Below the pieces are notes generated by a model. That model had not been told where the DNA came from and did not search any database. It was given only the letters and a program-made list of their open reading frames with translations. A stretch of 64,000 nucleotides of DNA from Orychophragmus violaceus (Eukaryota; Streptophyta; Magnoliopsida; Brassicales; Brassicaceae): NCBI GenBank assembly GCA_030180135.1, contig CM058237.1:39825126-39889125 (forward strand), read 5' to 3'. The translations under genes were made by a program, and so were the position numbers. Shown here in pieces: positions 54,605-64,000 of the stretch. Position 1 is the stretch's first letter. Every line of letters starts with the position of its first letter.

Positions 54605-55483
54605 TTACATCTTAAGATCTCTAATGCCTACAACAGTCGTATGACTCTCATGCTTAGGCCTTGGGAGTGACTTGGTCAGAGGATCATCGACATTCTCGTC
54701 TGTCGGAACTCGGCTGATCTTTACATCACCTCTATTGACGATATCACGAATCAGGTGATATCTCCTCTCCACGTGTTTGGACTTCTGGTGTGACCTGGGT
54801 TCTTTTGCTTGAGCAATGGCTCCATTGTTGTCACAAAACAAAGCCATTGGCTCCAAGATACTAGGAACCACACCAAGTTCAGTCATGAACTTCTTGATCC
54901 AAACAGCTTCCTTTGCCGCTTCTGAAGCAGCAACATATTCAGCTTCCGTCGTGGAATCAGCTACGGTATTCTGCTTAGAGCTCTTCCAGCTCACTGCACC
55001 ACCATTTAGACAGAAGACATATCCAGACTGTGATCGGAAATCTTCTCTGTCCGTCTGAAAACTCGCATCGGTGAATCCATTCACGACAAGTTCTTCACTT
55101 CCTCCATACACCAGGAATTTATCCTTAGTATGTCTCAAATACTTGAGAATATTCTTGACAGCTGTCCAGTGAACTTCACCTGGATCAGATTGGTATCTAC
55201 TCGTCATGCTTAACGCGTAAGCTACATCTGGACGAGTGCAGAGCATGGCATACATAATAGATCCTATTGCAGAAGCATAAGGAATCCTATTCATCCATTC
55301 TCGCTCAGCATGTGTCGCCGGACACTGCTTCTTGCTGAGACTAGTGCCATGAGACATCGGTATGAAGCCCTTCTTGGAATCATGCATCCTGAATCTGTGC
55401 AGTACCTTATCAATATAAGTGTGCTGGCACAATCCAATCAGCATGTTCATTCTATCTCTGTAGATTCTGATTCCAAGAATATA
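54605..55483 (-). pseudogene. Copia reverse-transcriptase end and complete RNase H, 5' cut off
   Basis: The minus-strand frame is open from the breakpoint at 55483 to the stop at 54605. It begins with the RT C-terminus (YILGIRIYRDR, SKKGFIPMSHG), then GSIMYAMLCTRPDVAYALSM and RNase H with the catalytic acidic positions visible in VNGFTDASFQTD, TTEAEYVAASEAAKEAVW and FCDNNGAIAQAKEP, ending KSLPRPKHESHTTVVGIRDL. The domain looks intact, but gag, protease, integrase and most of RT lie beyond the copia element that inserted at 55485, off the right side of the window. Confidence 0.9.
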
Positions 55484-55484
55484 C

Positions 55485-56120
55485 TGTTGGAATTATGTCC
55501 AGTAATCTCTGTACTGTCTCTAGAAAGTAAGAGTATGTCAATGATCAGACATAAGTCATATAATACTGGGGGTCATGATGGCTTGCTAGAGTCCGCTCAT
55601 GATCTATAAGTCTTGGACTTATTGCCTTTATTATATGATCCCATATGGGTCACACGCCTAAGCTAACGGGAAAATACGAAGGAACGGTTTAGCACAAGTA
55701 CGGTAAAAGTGCTAGGCATTTACTGTACTTAGAGAGACTAAAGGGCCTGATTAAATCCAAGGGATTTAATCAGAACTGAGAATTGGGCCCAAAGGCCCAT
55801 AAGAACTGGACAAGGGTTTTAATTAATAAAACTTGCCCTAGCTCTTATTCTTCTCAGCACATCTGCGCCTCCCTCCTCTCTCTCTGCGCCTCCTCTCTTT
55901 TGGTCTAGCAGCCTCTCTTCCCGAAGTGTGCGTGTGTGAGCCTTTGGAGGAACAACCTCTTGGTGGTTCTGCTGATCTCTGACCCGTACCTCCATTCCGC
56001 TGCATAAACAAGGTAACAGGTGAGATCTATTATGTTTCTAATCAAGAGAACCTAGATCTGCATGTTTAGTAGGATGAATCAATCTGAGAATTGAATCAGG
56101 AGACACTAAACGATCCAACA
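55485..56120 (+). repeat. 5' LTR of the second-last copia element
   Basis: Begins TGTTGGAATTATGTCC and ends CGATCCAACA, 636 bp. A candidate splice donor (CAAG followed by GTAACAG) is at 56012/56013. It lacks the GCATCGATCGATGC pair of the LTR at 25989 but otherwise aligns over most of its length. Confidence 0.9.
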
Positions 56121-56134
56121 GTGGTATCAGAGCC

Positions 56135-57808
56135 ATTGGTTCTGTGGTTTTTCTTGTTTAGAATCATGTTTAGGATTGTTTAAGAAGTGTTTGAATCAAT
56201 TTACTGATAAGGAAAAACACTTAAGAAACAAAGAATTAAAACCTAAACAAACAAGAAATCGCATGATCCAATCTATATGAATTGGTATGCGTCGGAGTGT
56301 TGATCAGTTTCGGATCACACGTCCGGATCGTTTGATGCACAAACTGATCATGGATCGGCTTGTGTCGACGACACGATCGCAGGAGTTGGACCGTACGACC
56401 GAGCGGTTTGGATCGGACGATCGCACGATCGATCGCGATCGCATCCCGCTTCGTCCCGTCGAGTCTGTCCCGTGCTGTCCCGAGCGTCCCGTTCGAGCAT
56501 CGAGATGGACCGAGCATTGTCCGAGCATCGTCGCGAGAGAGATGGACCGATCTTGGATCGCGTCCGTTGCTTGCGGCTGGCCGATGTCTCGTCTCGATTG
56601 CGGCTAGGTCACGGCCGTGATCGGTTCGTGACCAATTCGGCTCGGTTCGGTTTAAAATCTTATTAAAATTAATCGTCACGGTTTAATAAACAGACTTAAT
56701 AAATTTATTAAGTTCTGGTTAAACCGGGATAAGAAATCCAAAGTCGAAAATTGGATTTTGTGCCTAAACCAGTGATTTTCTAATTTGATTTGGTTGGACC
56801 AAATAAATTGAGAAAATCCGGTTTAGTAAATAACCGGTTGACAATTGTGGTCGTCGTAGTAATTAATTTTGGTTAGACCAATTTTAATGAACCAGACCGG
56901 TTATGTCATTTAATTGGGCAATTGGGTTATGTCTTGGACATAGACCAATTCTTGGGCCTCGGGCCAAGAAGTTAAAACAATTGGGCCAATTATTTGAGTC
57001 TTTTCTTCAGAATTAATTTAAAATTTATTTTATAAAAATTATAAAATCGTTTTTAAATTAATAAGTTTCCAAAATTTTGAAATTAGAAAGTTTCTTAAAT
57101 TAGAAGTTTCTAGATTTGCATGTTTTGGATTTTAGGAAATTTCTATATTTAGAAAGTTTCCAATTTTAGGAAGTTTCCAATTTTAGAAAGTTTCCAATTT
57201 TAGGAAGTTTCCAATTTTAGAAAGTTTCCAAAATTAGTAGGTTTCCCAAAAAGGAAAGTTTCCAAAAATAGTAATCTTCTATTTTGGGATAAAATTTTAA
57301 TAAACCTACAAACCTCAAATAATATCAAGCGTTGGATGTCTTGTCCAGTCTATGTCAGCTGTCGAAGCCCATTCAATTGTACTCATGGCCTTACAGTGTG
57401 AGGGTGTCTACTTTTGCGTGGGTAAGACGGTTTGTGATTCATAAATGTCATTGGGAGTCCCAGACGTTAGTGATTACATGACTGTATAGTCTGGTTTTCT
57501 TGACTAGGCCATCGGGAGTCCCGGGCCTTGAGACATCAGAGTGGATTGGGCCTCGGGCCCAGATTCACAACCAAGAGTTATATCACGGATATAATTAGCC
57601 GAGATAGGGCTTACCGATATAAGCTAAGGTTGGGTGATGGCCAGTGGCCCACTTTGATCTTAGTTATATGTGGATCTTGGAATCATTATATTCTATTGAG
57701 GGTAACTGATGTTATGGAATATAATGCGAGATTAATCATATTAAGTATAATACGAGATTAATCATTTTGAACATATTAACTAATAACCTTTTATCTTATA
57801 TTTCAGCT
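56135..57808 (+). other. Copia leader with CpG-rich island and candidate intron
   Basis: Non-coding. 56285-56655 is CpG-rich (CGGATCG, CGTCCCG, GATCGCACGATCGATCGCGA) and bears no clear similarity to the same slot in the other copies, whereas 56660-57805 is well conserved with 27090-28226 and 61850-62974. TTTCAG ends at 57806, just before the gag ATG. Confidence 0.6.
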
Positions 57809-60650
57809 ATGACTACTACAAGCACTCAAAACACATTCTCAATCCGGTCTATTCTCGAGAAGGAGAAGCTGACTGGAACGAACTTCCTGACGTGGTCAAG
57901 GAACTTGAGGCTAGTCCTCAAGCAGGAGAAGAAGGATTATGTCCTTCGTGATCCCCTCCCCGAGAGGCCTCCTGCCAATGCCGCCAGGACTCTGCATAAT
58001 GCTTGGGAAAAGCATTCGTCAGATGAAAATGATGTCTATTGCCTGATGTTGGCGACAATGACTGCTGAGCTGCAAATGCAGTTCGAGAGTGTGTTGTCAC
58101 CCATCGAGATAATGGCAAGCCTGAAATCGCTTTTTCAGGAGCAAGCAAGGACTGAGAGGTTTCAGACAGTTAAGAACCTCTTAGACTGTAAGTTGGCTGC
58201 AAATGCGGCAGTGAGTCCTCATGTCTTGAAGATGATGGGTTATCTCGATCATCTTCAGAAACTCGACTGCCTTATCAGCCAGGAACTTGTCTGCGACATC
58301 GTTCTGCAGTCTTTACCTGCAAGCTATGATCAGTTCATCCTGAACTTCAATATGCATGGCTTGAGTAAGACATTGCCTGAGCTTCACGGAATGCTCAAGA
58401 CTGCAGAGCCCAACTTGAGGAAAACCGCCAAGGACCCCAATGTGCTTATGGTACAGAAGGGCAAGGGATTTAAGAAATCCTCTGCTAAGGATAAGGGAAA
58501 GGCTAAGGCTGTTCAAGTCTCGGACAAGGACACGCCAAAGCCCAAGCCCAAATCCAAGGCTGGGCCTACTGACATCTGCAGGTTCTGTAAAGAACCAGGG
58601 CATTGGAGGAGAGAATGTAAGAAATTCCAAGAAGGTCTAAAGGAATTGAAGAAGAAGACTCTCGAGACTTCTTCATCAGGTATTTTTGTTATAGAAGTTA
58701 ATACAACTACTTCTGATAATACCTCATGGGTTATGGATACTGGTTGTGGGGCTCATATTTGTACTAATATGCAGGCACTCAGCAACAGTAGGAGGCTGAA
58801 GCAAGGACAAGTGGAGCTATGAGTTGGGAATGGAGCGAAAGTTCCTGCACTAGCTGTAGGCACATACTTGTTGTCTTTACCTTCGGGATTGGTTTTAGAA
58901 CTCAATAATTGTTATTTTGTACCTGCGATAAGCAGAAATATTATTTCAATTTCTTTGTTGGATTTGGAAGGTTATGATTTTTCAGTTAAGAATAAATTAT
59001 GTTCCTTCAATCGCAACAATTTGTTCTATGGTTGTGCCCCTCTTACGAATGGGCTTTACATACTTGATCAATCCGCGCCAATTTATAACATTGATACCAA
59101 ACAGTTCAAACCTAATGAGGAGAACCGAACGTTTCTATGGCATTGTCGTTTAGGGCACATCAGCGAGAAACGCATCAAGAGGCTCCATTCGAATGGACTT
59201 CTTGGCTCATTTGACTTTGAGTCATGTGAGAAATGCGAATCCTGCATGATGGGCAAAATGACACGGGCCCCCTTTAATAAACCTAACGAGAGGGCCAGTG
59301 ACTTATTGGGCCTGATACACACTGATGTGTGTGGCCCAATGTCCACAAATGCAAGAGGAAACTATCAGTACTTCATTACCTTCACTGATGATTTCAGTAG
59401 GTATGGATATGTTTATTTGATGAAACATAAGTCTGAATCGTTTGAGAAATTCAGAGAATTCCAAAATGAAGTACAGAACCAACTTGGCAAAAGCATTAAG
59501 GCTCTTCGGTCCGACCGAGGAGGAGAATACTTAAGCCAAGAATTCAGTGATCATCTGAGAGAGTGTGGGATCGTATCCCAACTCACTCCTCCTGGAACAC
59601 CTCAATGGAATGGTGTGTCTGAGAGGAGAAATCGGACCTTATTGGATATGGTTCGGTCTATGATGAGTCACACAGACCTTCCAATATCCCTTTGGGGATA
59701 TGCTCTGCTAACAGCAGTGTTCACTCTAAATAGAGCGCCATCGAAAGCAGTAGCAAAGACACCATATGAATTATGGACTGGAGTAGCTCCAGTGCTGTCT
59801 TATCTTAGAATTTGGGGTTGTGAAGCCTATGTCAAGAGATTGATCTCTGACAAGCTTACACCAAAATCTGATAAATGCTACTTCATTGGTTATCCGAAGG
59901 AAACCAAGGCTTATTACTTCTACCTGCGTTCCGAGAACAAGATTTTTGTTGCCCGGGATTGTAACTTTCTTGAGAGGGAGTTTCTCTCTAAGAAAGACAG
60001 TGGGAGTAAGGTACTGCTTGAAGAAATTCAAGATGAACAGGATACTGCTCAACCTAATGAGGAAGAGCAGCAGGAGGACCTACAAGAAATTGTAGAGCCT
60101 GAACCTGTAGTACCTGAAGTTCGAAGATCCGGGAGGATCCGTCACGAACCCGAGAGATATCAAGGATTCCTCGTGACTAACTGTCATGATCTTCTGATCA
60201 TTGATGGTGATGAACCATCGAACTTCAATCAATCCATGATGGGCCCAGATTCCTCTAAGTGGCGTAAAGCCACTGATTCCGAAATGGACTCCATGTCGGT
60301 CAACCAAGTGTTTTCGTTGGTTGACTTACCCGCTGGTGTAAAAGCCATCGAGTGCAAATGGATCTTCAAGAAGAAGATTGACGTGGATGGAAATGTCCAG
60401 ATTTATAAAGCCAGGTTGGTGGCAAAAGGTTTCAGACAAGTTCACGGTGTGGATTACGATGAAACCTATTCCCCAGTGGCTATGATGAAATCTATTCGGA
60501 TTCTACTAGCAACTGCAGCTTTTCATGATTATGAAATTTGGCAGATGGACGTGAAAACCGCCTTCCTGAATGGAATTCTGGAAGAGGATGTGTATATGAC
60601 ACAACCTGACGGTTACATAGATCCAAAGAATGCTGGGAAAGTATGCAAGC
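57809..60650 (+). pseudogene. Copia gag-pol polyprotein, one nonsense codon, truncated in RT
   Basis: One frame from the ATG at 57809 to the breakpoint, interrupted only by TGA at 58820-58822; the next copy has CGA at this site. Order: gag core (TGTNFLTWSRNLRLVLKQEK), zinc knuckle CRFCKEPGHWRREC (about 58578-58619), protease VMDTGCGAHIC, GAG-pre-integrase WHCRLGHISEKRIKRLHSNG with CEKCESC, integrase core (HTDVCGPMS, FTDDFSRYGYVYLMK, LRSDRGGEYLSQEF, GVSERRNRTLLDMVRSMM) with the D, D, E residues in place, and the beginning of RT (KWIFKKKIDVDGNVQIYKAR, IWQMDVKTAFLNGILEEDVY). The frame ends at GKVCKL, just short of the YGLKQ block, where a younger LTR starts. Except for the one stop and the truncation it looks recently functional. 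Confidence 0.9.
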
Positions 60651-61288
60651 TGTTGGAATTGTGTCCAGTAATCTCGGTACTGTCTCTAGAAAGTAAGAGT
60701 ATGTCAAAGATCAGACATAAGTCATATAATACTGGGGATCATGATGGCTTGCTAGAGTCCGCTCATGATCTATAAGTCTTGGACTTATTGCCTTTATTAT
60801 ATGATCCCATATGGGTCACACGCCTAAGCTAACAGGAAAATGTGTTGGAACGGCTTAGCAGAAGTACGACAAAAGTGCCAGGCATTTGTCGTACTAAGAG
60901 AGAAAGATTAATGGGTCTGATTAAATGGGATTTAATCAGATTGGTGTTTTGGGCCCATAAGCCCAAAAGGGAAAGAGAAGGCTTTTAATAAACTAAAAGC
61001 CAAAACCTCTTTCTTCTAACCCTAGCCCCCAGCGCCGTTTTTCTTCTCTCTCTGCGCCTCCCACCAGCTCGGTCTAGCAGCCGTTTTCTGTGATCGCGTG
61101 TGTGAACCTTTGGAGGATTCATCCCTCGGTGCATCTTTCTGATCTCTGACCTGTTCTATTCCTTCCGCTGCAACAAACAGGTAAAAGGTGAGATCATCTA
61201 ATGTTTCTAATCAAGAGAACCTAGATCTGTATGTTTAGGTTGATATGAATCTGTGAATTACATCTGGATCAACTAAACGGTTCCTACA
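60651..61288 (+). repeat. 5' LTR of the youngest copia element
   Basis: Begins TGTTGGAATTGTGTCC and ends GTTCCTACA, 638 bp. The candidate splice donor AACAG followed by GTAAAAGG is at 61180/61181. Confidence 0.9.
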
Positions 61289-61302
61289 GTGGTATCAGAG
61301 CC

Positions 61303-62976
61303 ATTGGTTCTTAGGATTTCTTGTTTTAGATTCATGTTTAGGTTGTTTAATCTGTTTAGAAGTGTTTTGAATCAACTACTGATAAGAAAAACACTTAAGA
61401 AACTGAATTGAATCCTGAACAAACGTTTGAAATCGCAAAACCGAGCTATATGACTCGTTTTTCTTGCGATCGGCCAAGGAGAGATCGACCGGCTTGGCCG
61501 GTTGGTTATCACGGCCGAGAGTTGGCCGGTTGGATGGATCGCGAATGATCGCGAGAGATGGGCCGATCGATCGTCCCGATCGCATCTCGTCCGACTGTCC
61601 CGATGATCGCTTGACGTGCGAGAAAGATCGACCACGATCGCTTGGCGATCGCGTCCGTGATCTCGTCCGGCTCGTCCCGATCGTCGCGTCTCAGCCAAGC
61701 ATCGTCCCGTCCAGCTGCATCCCGATCGCGTGAGGCTCGGCCGTCCGTGGATCGTGGATCGAACGCGGCTGGTCGGTTGTGATCGTGTGGATTAGGTCAC
61801 GGCCGTGGATGGTCCGTGACCGATTCGATTTCGGTTAGATGGTTCGGTTCAAAACTTAATTAAAATTGATACGTTCTGGTTTAATAAACAGATTTTAATA
61901 ATTTTATTAAATCTGGTTAAACCGGGATAAGAAATCCAATGTCGAAAGAAATATTGGATTTAGTGCCTAAACCAGGAATTTCTAATTTGATTTGGTTGGA
62001 CCAAATAAATTGAGAAATTCCGGTTTAGTAAATAACCGGTTGACAATTGTGGTCATCGTAGTAATTAAAATTTGGTTAGACCAATTTTAATGAACCAGAC
62101 CGGTTATGTCAAATAATTGGACAATTGGGTCATGTCTTGGACATGGACCAAATTCTTGGGCCTCGGGCCAAGAAGTTAAAACAATTGGGCCAATTATTTG
62201 AGTCTTTCTTCAGATCAATTTAAAATTTATTTTATAAAATTATAAAGTCGATTTTAAATTAAAGTTTCCGAAATTTTGAAATTAGAAAGTTTCTTAAAAT
62301 AGAAGTTTCTGGATTTGCGGGTTTTGGATTTTAAGAAATTTCTAAAGTTAGAAAGTTTCCGTTTTTAGAAAGTTTCCAATTTTAGAAAGTTTCCAAAAAT
62401 AGTAGGTTTCCAAAAATGGAAAGTTTCCCGAAATAGTAATCTTCTATTTTGGGAATGATTTTTAAATAAACCTACGAACCTCAAATAATATCAAGCGTTG
62501 GATGTCTTGTCCATTCTATGTCAGCTGTCGAAGCCCATTCAATTGCATTCATGGCCTTACAGTGTGAGGGTGTCTGCTTTTGCGTGGATAAGACGGTTTG
62601 TGATTCATAAATGTCATTGGGAGTCCCAGACATTAATGATTACATGACTGTATAGTCTGGTTTTCTTGACTGGGCCATCGGGAGTCCCGGGCCTTGAGAC
62701 ATCAGAGTGAATTGGGCCTCGGGCCCAGATTCACAACCAAGAGTTATATCACGGATATAATTAGCCGATATAGGGCTTACCGATATAAGCTAAGGTTTGG
62801 TGACGGCCAGTGGCCCACTTTAATCTTAGTTATATGTGGATCTTGGAATCATTATATTCTATTGAGGGTAACTTATGTTATTGAATATAATGCGTGATTA
62901 ATCATATTAAATTTAATACGAGATTAATCATATTGAACATTTTAACTAATAACCCTTTTATCTATATATTTCAGAT
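61303..62976 (+). other. Copia leader with CpG-rich island and candidate intron
   Basis: Non-coding. 61450-61845 is CpG-rich with GGCCGG and GATCG words, different in sequence from the islands at 26860 and 56285. 61850-62974 is conserved with the other copies, and TTTCAG ends at 62974, two bases before the gag ATG. Confidence 0.6.
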
Positions 62977-64000
62977 ATGACTACTACAAGCACACAAAAC
63001 TCATTTTCGATCCGGTCTGTTCTCGAAAAGGAGAAGCTGACTGGAACGAACTTCCTGACGTGGTCAAGGAACTTGAGGCTAGTCCTCAAGCAGGAGAAGA
63101 AGGATTATGTCCTTCGTGATCCTCTCCCCGAGAGGCCTCCTGCCAATGCCGCCAGGACTCTGCATAATGCTTGGGAAAAGCATTCGTCAGATGAAAATGA
63201 TGCCTATTGCCTGATGTTGGTGACAATGACTCCGGAGCTGCAAAAACAGTTCGAGAGTGTATTATCACCCATCGAGATAATGGCAAGCCTGAAATCACTA
63301 TTTCAGGAGCAGGCTAGGACTGAGAGGTTTCAAACTGTTAAGAACCTCTTGGACTGCAAGTTGGCTGCGAATGCGGCAGTGAGTCCTCATGTCTTGAAGA
63401 TGATGGGTTATCTCGATCATCTTCAGAAACTCGACTGCCCAATCAGCCAGGAACTTGCCTGCGACATCATTCTGCAGTCATTACCTGCAAGCTATGATCA
63501 GTTCATTCTGAACTTTAACATGCATGGCTTGAGTAAGACATTGCCTGAGCTTCACGGAATGCTCAAGACTGCGGAGCCCAATTTGAGGAAAACCACCAAG
63601 GACCCAAATGTGCTTATGGTGCAGAAGGGCAAGGGGTTTAAGAAATCCTCTGCTAAGGATAAGGGAAAGGCCAAGGCTGTCCAAGTCGCGGACAAGGACA
63701 CGCCAAAGCCCAAGCCCAAGTCCAAGGCTGGGCCAACTGACATATGCAGGTTCTGTAAAGAACCAGGGCATTGGAGGAGAGAATGTAAGAAATTCCAAGA
63801 AGGTCTAAAGGAATTGAAGAAGAAGACTCTCGAGACTTCTTCAACAGGTATTTTTGTTATAGAAGTTAATACGACTACTTCTGATAATACCTCATGGGTC
63901 ATGGATACTGGTTGTGGGGCTCATATTTGTACTAATATGCAGGCACTCAGCAACAGTAGAAGGCTGAAGCAAGGACAAGTGGAGCTACGAGTTGGGAATG
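62977..64000 (+). CDS. Copia gag-pol polyprotein, N-terminal 341 codons, open to the window edge
   Basis: The frame from the ATG at 62977 is open for all 1024 bases shown. It has SFSIRSVLEKEKLTGTNFLT, the same gag core as the copy at 57809 with a few substitutions, LQSLPASYDQFILNFNMHG, the zinc knuckle CRFCKEPGHWRREC (about 63746-63787) and the protease start SWVMDTGCGAHIC. At the position where the neighbouring copy has TGA this copy has CGA, so the frame reads through. Nothing in the visible part argues against a functional polyprotein of about the copia length of 1300 residues or more; the remainder is off the right edge. Confidence 0.9.
   Translation, partial: MTTTSTQNSFSIRSVLEKEKLTGTNFLTWSRNLRLVLKQEKKDYVLRDPLPERPPANAARTLHNAWEKHSSDENDAYCLMLVTMTPELQKQFESVLSPIEIMASLKSLFQEQARTERFQTVKNLLDCKLAANAAVSPHVLKMMGYLDHLQKLDCPISQELACDIILQSLPASYDQFILNFNMHGLSKTLPELHGMLKTAEPNLRKTTKDPNVLMVQKGKGFKKSSAKDKGKAKAVQVADKDTPKPKPKSKAGPTDICRFCKEPGHWRRECKKFQEGLKELKKKTLETSSTGIFVIEVNTTTSDNTSWVMDTGCGAHICTNMQALSNSRRLKQGQVELRVGN

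Larger units (their letters stand above)
55485..60650 (+). mobile_element. Ty1/copia element (5' part), cut by a younger copy
   Basis: It inserted in the RT of the minus-strand copia element (TATAC precedes it at 55480-55484) and comprises 5' LTR 55485-56120, primer site 56122-56134, leader and gag-pol to the RT. It is then interrupted at 60651 by the next element; its 3' half is outside the window. LTR and gag show it is of the same family as the element at 25989-33284. Confidence 0.95.
60651..64000 (+). mobile_element. Ty1/copia element, youngest of the nest, running off the window
   Basis: LTR 60651-61288, primer site 61290-61302, leader and gag with protease start to the window end. It sits in the RT of the element at 55485-60650. 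No later insertion or stop is seen in it. Confidence 0.95.

Noticed and set aside
56287..56679. Several arginine-rich frames on both strands
   Set aside because: They are artefacts of the CpG-rich leader island, which is inside the candidate intron.

Overview
The window is nuclear DNA from a flowering plant, most likely a member of the Brassicaceae (mustard family). The signs are GT-AG introns of 65-75 nt, nested LTR retrotransposons, Helitron-type termini, a PIF/Harbinger relic with the NAM-associated type of ORF1, a degenerate importin-alpha gene with introns, and two copies of an F-box gene of the At2g35280-like family. No intact single-copy housekeeping gene is present. The texture is that of heterochromatic or pericentromeric sequence in which nearly every kilobase is a mobile element or its debris.

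Layout. 1-5280: 3' part of a Ty3/gypsy element of Tat type: integrase C-terminus, tandem repeats, a four-exon ANTISENSE gene, poly-G tract and 3' LTR. 5644-6589: Harbinger relic with TAA target duplication. 7817-9241: poly-A retroposon with a 16-bp target duplication. 10049-12061: CACTA-type element lacking a recognisable second terminus. 12121-20208: head-to-tail series of Helitron-type units, one holding a Mutator-like element with 373-bp inverted arms (16672-17928), the last carrying an importin-alpha gene fragment. 20209-25518: chromovirus-like gypsy element cut off in RNase H. 25519-40192: a minus-strand copia element whose 3' LTR is split by a solo LTR (25636-34335), itself split by a plus-strand copia element (25989-33284). 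40294-41351 and 42921-43761: two more short retroposons. 43775-47846: F-box segment duplicated in tandem, full of a GTAAAACTG-type minisatellite and containing a hairpin of about 110-bp arms. 47847-53140: second Tat-type element, with antisense gene, LTR, PBS, gag and protease. 53141-64000: three copia elements nested one inside the next, running off the right edge.

The most interesting biology. (1) Two different Tat-type elements carry the same intron-containing gene on the strand opposite to gag-pol. The second exon is 135 nt in both, intron phases match, and each has its own TATA-like box about 110 bp upstream. (2) The copia elements share a candidate splice donor in the LTR and, where gag is visible, an acceptor immediately before the gag start, predicting a leader intron that removes the primer-binding site and a CpG-rich leader that differs strongly between copies. 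(3) The F-box duplication contains an in-frame 90-nt minisatellite insertion in both copies, an inverted repeat resembling a young small-RNA precursor, and a 310-codon chimeric frame running into the antisense strand of a retrotransposon gene.

All family assignments come from reading motifs by eye; no database search was run. Boundaries backed by target-site duplications are exact to the base; others are marked approximate.
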